Shown: piece after piece, positions 60,913-64,000 of the stretch
How positions within the stretch are numbered: the stretch's first letter is position 1
How the letters are laid out: every line of letters starts with the position of its first letter
Assembly (NCBI GenBank): GCA_030535355.1
Contig: JAUNIO010000011.1
Coordinates: forward strand, 1 to 64,000
Reading direction: 5' to 3'
Source: a bacterium
GTDB lineage: Bacteria; Vulcanimicrobiota; Xenobia; Xenobiales; Xenobiaceae
Length of the DNA: 64,000 nt
Position numbers and translations under genes: made by a program
Notes under the pieces: model-generated
The model's database searches: none
Seen by the model: only the letters and a program-made list of their open reading frames with translations
What the model was told of the DNA's origin: nothing

Positions 60913-62076
60913 ATGGATCAAGACCAGCCTTTAACTTTGCACATCACCACCGTCGATCTCACTCCCTGGTGCTTTCTGCGCTCCTGGTTTCGCTGCCTTA
61001 GAGAGCACGGCTATCCCGTGGTTTTAGCCTGCACGGTCACCAAGTTTCGCGCCGATCTCGAAGCCAGCGGCGCTGAAGTCATCGACATCCCCATCGCCAG
61101 ACGCATCTCTCCCCTCCAGGACTTTATCTCCCTGCTGAAACTCATCCGGCTTATTCGCCGCCTGCGCCCCCAACTGGTGCACACTCACACTTCCAAAGCT
61201 GGCTTTATCGGACGCCTAGCCGCCCGTCTCTGCGGAGTGCCCCACATCGTCCACACAGTTCACGAACTGCCGCAAAACGCCGCCCACAGTCCCTGGCTCA
61301 TCAAATTCTATCAATATTTGGAAAAGTTCGCCGCCCAATATCTCTGCGACCATCTGATCACCGTATCTCAGCCGAATTACCAGCAAATAACCTCCTTAGG
61401 AATAGCTTCTCCCGAAAAACTCACCTTAATCCGCGAAGGGCTGGACCACAGCAAATACGAGCCCTATCACAGGCAGAACGCTCCCGGGCAGCGCAGCGCC
61501 GCTGAGATACGCGCGGAATTTGCGGTACCCGATGGCGCTCCGCTCATCTGTTCGGTAGGCAGGCTAGAAGAAGCCAAAGGCCATAGCGATCTGCTGCGCG
61601 CTTTTCAGCAAGTCAGCGCCATTTTGCCTCAGGCGCGTTTAGTCATCGTAGGCGGTGGGCACCTTCAGGGGCAGCTGCAGAAAGAGCTCCTAGAGCTGGG
61701 GCTGCAGGGGCACGCAGTTCTAGCGGGATGGCGCGACGATATGCTGGACATCTTGGCTGCCTGCGATTTATACGCTCTGGCCTCCCATTATGAAGGCTTA
61801 GGCATCGCCACCATGGAAGCCATGGCCTTAGAGCGCCCCGTGGTCTGCACCGGAGTGGGCGGTGTGCTTGACGTGGTCATCGACGGAGTTACAGGGCATC
61901 TGGCCCCCGCTCACAATCCCCGGGCTTTTGCAGAAAAAATGCTCGATCTGCTGAACAATCCAGACAAAGCCCGTCAGTTTGCCGAAGCGGGCTATAGACG
62001 GGTACAGGAAGAATTTCACGATGATACCGCCAATAAAGCGACCCTGGCGCTTTATCGCGAGATTATGAGCCGCTAA
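60913..62076 (+). CDS. Glycosyltransferase family 4 (GT-B)
   Basis: A 387-residue cytoplasmic glycosyltransferase of the GT4 type. The N-terminal lobe has HTHTSKAGFIGRLAARL, and the C-terminal nucleotide-sugar site has CSVGRLEEAKGHSDLLRAF and the E-x7-E block EGLGIATMEAMALERPVV with GVGGVLDVVIDGVTGHLAP. Such enzymes transfer sugars in lipopolysaccharide, capsule or other glycan assembly; the acceptor is not predictable here. No other glycan genes adjoin. Starts 74 bases after the NlpC-like gene with only a weak ribosome site. Confidence 0.92.
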   Translation: MDQDQPLTLHITTVDLTPWCFLRSWFRCLREHGYPVVLACTVTKFRADLEASGAEVIDIPIARRISPLQDFISLLKLIRLIRRLRPQLVHTHTSKAGFIGRLAARLCGVPHIVHTVHELPQNAAHSPWLIKFYQYLEKFAAQYLCDHLITVSQPNYQQITSLGIASPEKLTLIREGLDHSKYEPYHRQNAPGQRSAAEIRAEFAVPDGAPLICSVGRLEEAKGHSDLLRAFQQVSAILPQARLVIVGGGHLQGQLQKELLELGLQGHAVLAGWRDDMLDILAACDLYALASHYEGLGIATMEAMALERPVVCTGVGGVLDVVIDGVTGHLAPAHNPRAFAEKMLDLLNNPDKARQFAEAGYRRVQEEFHDDTANKATLALYREIMSR

Positions 62077-62179
62077 ATCATCATGATTTTCCCCTGCCTA
62101 AAAAGCCGCTGCTTCACAGCCCGCCTTATCAGCGCCGTATCAGCAATGCTGTGCTAAATGGCCTTGTTCCCAGCCAGCT

Positions 62180-62824
62180 TTAGAGCAGCAAACTACAGAT
62201 GGGGCAGTTAGCCGCCTCGTGCTGGCGAGCGGGACAGTATTCGCGCCCAAAATAAATCAGCTGCAGATGGCGGCGATACCAGTCAGCGGGCGGAAACAGC
62301 TCTTTTAAATCGGCTTCTATCTGCTTCACGTCTGCGCTGGCGCTCAGCCCCCAGCGCTGCGCCAGGCGCCGGATATGCGTATCTACGGGAAATGCCGGAA
62401 CGCCAAAGGCCAGCGCCATCACTACAGAAGCGGTTTTATGGCCGACCCCGGGCAGGCTTTCCAGCTCAGCAAAAGTGCGCGGAACTTCTCCAGCAAATTC
62501 TCGGCAGAGTTTTTGACTTAGAGCCGCGAGATTGCGCGACTTCGTAGGGGCTAAGCCTAAGCTGACAATAATGGGCAGAATTCCTTTCTCACCTAAAGCG
62601 GCCATAGCTTCAGGGGTGCTGGCTCGGGAGAAAAGCTCAGGAGTTACCGCATTGACTTTTTTGTCAGTGCACTGCGCTGACAGCAGCGTGGCCACCAAAA
62701 GAGTAAAGGGATTAATAAAATCTAAAGTTGGCTTTACCTGGGGATAAATTCTATCGAGTACTCCAGCTACAAGTTCAGCGCGGCGCTGGCGTTCATTAGG
62801 GGAACTGCCATAATTATTCGACAT
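62180..62824 (-). CDS. nth: Endonuclease III-like DNA glycosylase with incomplete cluster loop
   Basis: A 214-residue base-excision repair enzyme, with start at 62824 overlapping the upstream M50 gene by 11 bases. The helix-hairpin-helix LPGVGHKTASVVMALAFG carries the catalytic Lys and PVDTHIRRLAQRWGL the catalytic Asp, so glycosylase/lyase activity should remain. The C-terminal 4Fe-4S loop is odd: E. coli Nth has CX6CX2CX5C, but here it reads C-X9-C-X2-C and the protein ends four residues later, so the fourth Cys is missing. Either the cluster is lost or a different ligand serves. Confidence 0.9.
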   Translation of the reverse strand: MSNNYGSSPNERQRRAELVAGVLDRIYPQVKPTLDFINPFTLLVATLLSAQCTDKKVNAVTPELFSRASTPEAMAALGEKGILPIIVSLGLAPTKSRNLAALSQKLCREFAGEVPRTFAELESLPGVGHKTASVVMALAFGVPAFPVDTHIRRLAQRWGLSASADVKQIEADLKELFPPADWYRRHLQLIYFGREYCPARQHEAANCPICSLLL

Positions 62825-63776
62825 CGATAATCCTCGCTCTCGGTTCACTGTCATCATTATCTTCGCGGCGCTGCGAAGCAGCTACATTGCGGAAGAGGGT
62901 TTCCGTGTCGATATTAGCTCCCTGTCTAGGCGCAGCTTGCTGAGGCACTAAACGCACTAAGCGCCAGCCCATAGCCCCCGGGACCAAAACCAGGCGCTCG
63001 CCGCTGGGCAAAAGCACGCCCTGCCTCCAATCGACGCTGCTGCCCCCATATTGAGCGGCCATCTGGCGCATCATCTCTCTCTGGCGTATCATATTGAGTT
63101 CATCGCTTCCGCCTTTCCACACGAAGAAAGCGATGAACATCAGCATCATACTTCCCCGCCCCGTCAAGCCGTAAACGAAAAAACCGGCCGCCAAAAATTT
63201 AGCCACATACACGGCGATCTCCGTCGCTCTGAGATAGGGAAATTTAAATCCCAATAAGGCGCGCAGCACACGGCCACCATCCATGGGAAAAGCCGGCAGC
63301 AAATTAAAGCCCAGCAAACCTAAGTTCAGCATTATCAGCCAATGCAGCAGCAGATCGATCAAACCAGCCTCCCAGCTGCCCCAGCCCAAGCTAAAAGCAA
63401 CTCCGCTGTACAAATAGCGGATGCCGGAGAACAAAGCCGCCAACAGCAGATTTACCGCCGGGCCAGCTAAAGCCACCACCAGCTCTTCTTTGGGCTTTTC
63501 CGGCATACGCTGCAGGCTAGCCACGCCGCCAATGGGCAAAAGCATAATATTGCGCGTCGCAATGCCAAAATGCTTAGCCGCCAGCGAATGACCCATTTCG
63601 TGCATGACCACAATGGTAAAAGTAATCAGCACCAAACCCACTTCAAAAAGAGCAAACATCATGCTGTCAGTTTTCAGCAAACCACTAATCAGAAAATAAC
63701 CCAGCAACAAAAAGAAAGTTACGTGAACATATAGGTCTATTCCCAGCAATTTGCCGCATTTATATGACCAACGCAT
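62814..63776 (-). CDS. Site-2-type M50 membrane metalloprotease
   Basis: A 320-residue intramembrane protease, starting at the ATG 63776 behind a GAGGTG box. Zinc ligands are H59-E-M-G-H63 in VVMHEMGHSLAAKH, and the third in FNLLPAFPMDGGRVLRALLG. Six or so membrane helices cover residues 10-220. The last 100 residues are soluble, without CBS domains, unlike many M50 rhomboid-neighbour proteases. Such enzymes release membrane-bound regulators or clear signal peptides. It is the first gene of a coupled pair with the endonuclease III gene (11-base overlap). Confidence 0.88.
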   Translation of the reverse strand: MRWSYKCGKLLGIDLYVHVTFFLLLGYFLISGLLKTDSMMFALFEVGLVLITFTIVVMHEMGHSLAAKHFGIATRNIMLLPIGGVASLQRMPEKPKEELVVALAGPAVNLLLAALFSGIRYLYSGVAFSLGWGSWEAGLIDLLLHWLIMLNLGLLGFNLLPAFPMDGGRVLRALLGFKFPYLRATEIAVYVAKFLAAGFFVYGLTGRGSMMLMFIAFFVWKGGSDELNMIRQREMMRQMAAQYGGSSVDWRQGVLLPSGERLVLVPGAMGWRLVRLVPQQAAPRQGANIDTETLFRNVAASQRREDNDDSEPRARIIDVE

Positions 63777-63813
63777 AATGCACCTCAATGTTATCGACTA
63801 TTTTGTTAACTAA

Positions 63814-64000
63814 TTAATCAATCAATACAAATTTGTACGACGCTGCTCCAACTCTACCTGCCGTTTTACGATCAGCAGCGTTCTCACAGCCTGTCTGCAG
63901 AAGGATAGATAATCCCTCAAAAAACAAATTCCCGCTGCAGGCGAGGAATTCCAATCCAAGCCAAGCTGTTTTCCACCAATTCCTTTAACGGCCCCCGCTG
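63814..64000 (-). CDS. Possible 3' end of a gene cut by the window edge
   Basis: On the minus strand an open frame runs from the window edge for about 61 codons to a TAA (63816-63814), 38 bases before the M50 gene, in the same direction. The translation includes LKELVENSLAWIGIPRL and EGLSILLQTGCENAAD. I do not recognise the family. Codon use is not decisive, so this may be chance. Confidence 0.3.

Overview
The window is a gene-dense stretch of bacterial chromosome with mixed strands and, by eye, about half G+C. I see no rRNA, tRNA, CRISPR array, prophage or intact insertion sequence. The organism has an outer membrane. It encodes an SLH-domain/coiled-coil porin (35496-38087) of the kind that tethers the outer membrane to peptidoglycan in Negativicutes, Synergistota and Cyanobacteria-related lineages. 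It also encodes lipoproteins, an alpha-2-macroglobulin, a likely PPi-dependent phosphofructokinase and Tat-exported iron-sulfur proteins, which suggest an anaerobe. A holin-like mini-toxin recalls Firmicutes. A Negativicutes-like or other diderm Terrabacteria lineage is my best guess, and it is only an inference from gene content.

Layout. 1-6.5 kb: potassium-channel regulator, methylthioadenosine phosphorylase, then a minus-strand block of two long-chain acyl-CoA ligases flanking an FHA protein. 7-13.1 kb: one giant alpha-2-macroglobulin lipoprotein. 13.8-19.4 kb: two tandem paralogues with a long coiled coil and a C-terminal CHAP amidase domain but no signal peptide. 19.5-20.5 kb: two small paralogous secreted proteins. 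20.6-28.6 kb: deoB, tex, two CNNM/CBS transporter-like proteins, slyD and a DUF493 protein. 28.6-32.7 kb: DUF4912, a GH57 protein that seems to have lost both catalytic residues, and a membrane-anchored binding protein. 33-42.4 kb: DUF554, phosphofructokinase, porin, prfB (programmed frameshift) and secA. 42.6-48 kb: a Tat-exported aldo/keto reductase, two NapH/NapG-like ferredoxin proteins and a two-component system. 48-52.5 kb: methyltransferase, radical SAM enzyme, ATP-grasp ligase and MFS transporter. 52.7-53 kb: a type I toxin-antitoxin-like locus. 53.2-59.5 kb: phosphatase, three cyclophilin paralogues and TPR proteins. 59.7-64 kb: NlpC/P60-like protein, glycosyltransferase, an odd endonuclease III, an M50 protease and the edge of a further possible gene.

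The most unusual signals are in the non-coding DNA. (1) A family of about 70-130 bp elements occurs at least seven times between genes, each time upstream of and in the same sense as the following gene, with hairpins that seem to be kept by paired base changes. It combines with two other repeat modules in a fixed order (B-C-A). (2) Two minus-strand small RNAs of about 80 nt have perfect TTGACA-17-TATAAT promoters, a shared 5' motif and a similar terminal hairpin. One lies antisense to the 3' end of a 30-residue holin-like toxin gene, whose own mRNA starts with the same 5' motif. The other is an orphan over the 3' end of a methyltransferase gene. Protein-level surprises are the dead-looking GH57 enzyme, the CHAP pair, the endonuclease III lacking its fourth cluster cysteine, a short leader ORF abutting deoB, and a possible small-molecule biosynthesis cluster at 48.9-52.5 kb.
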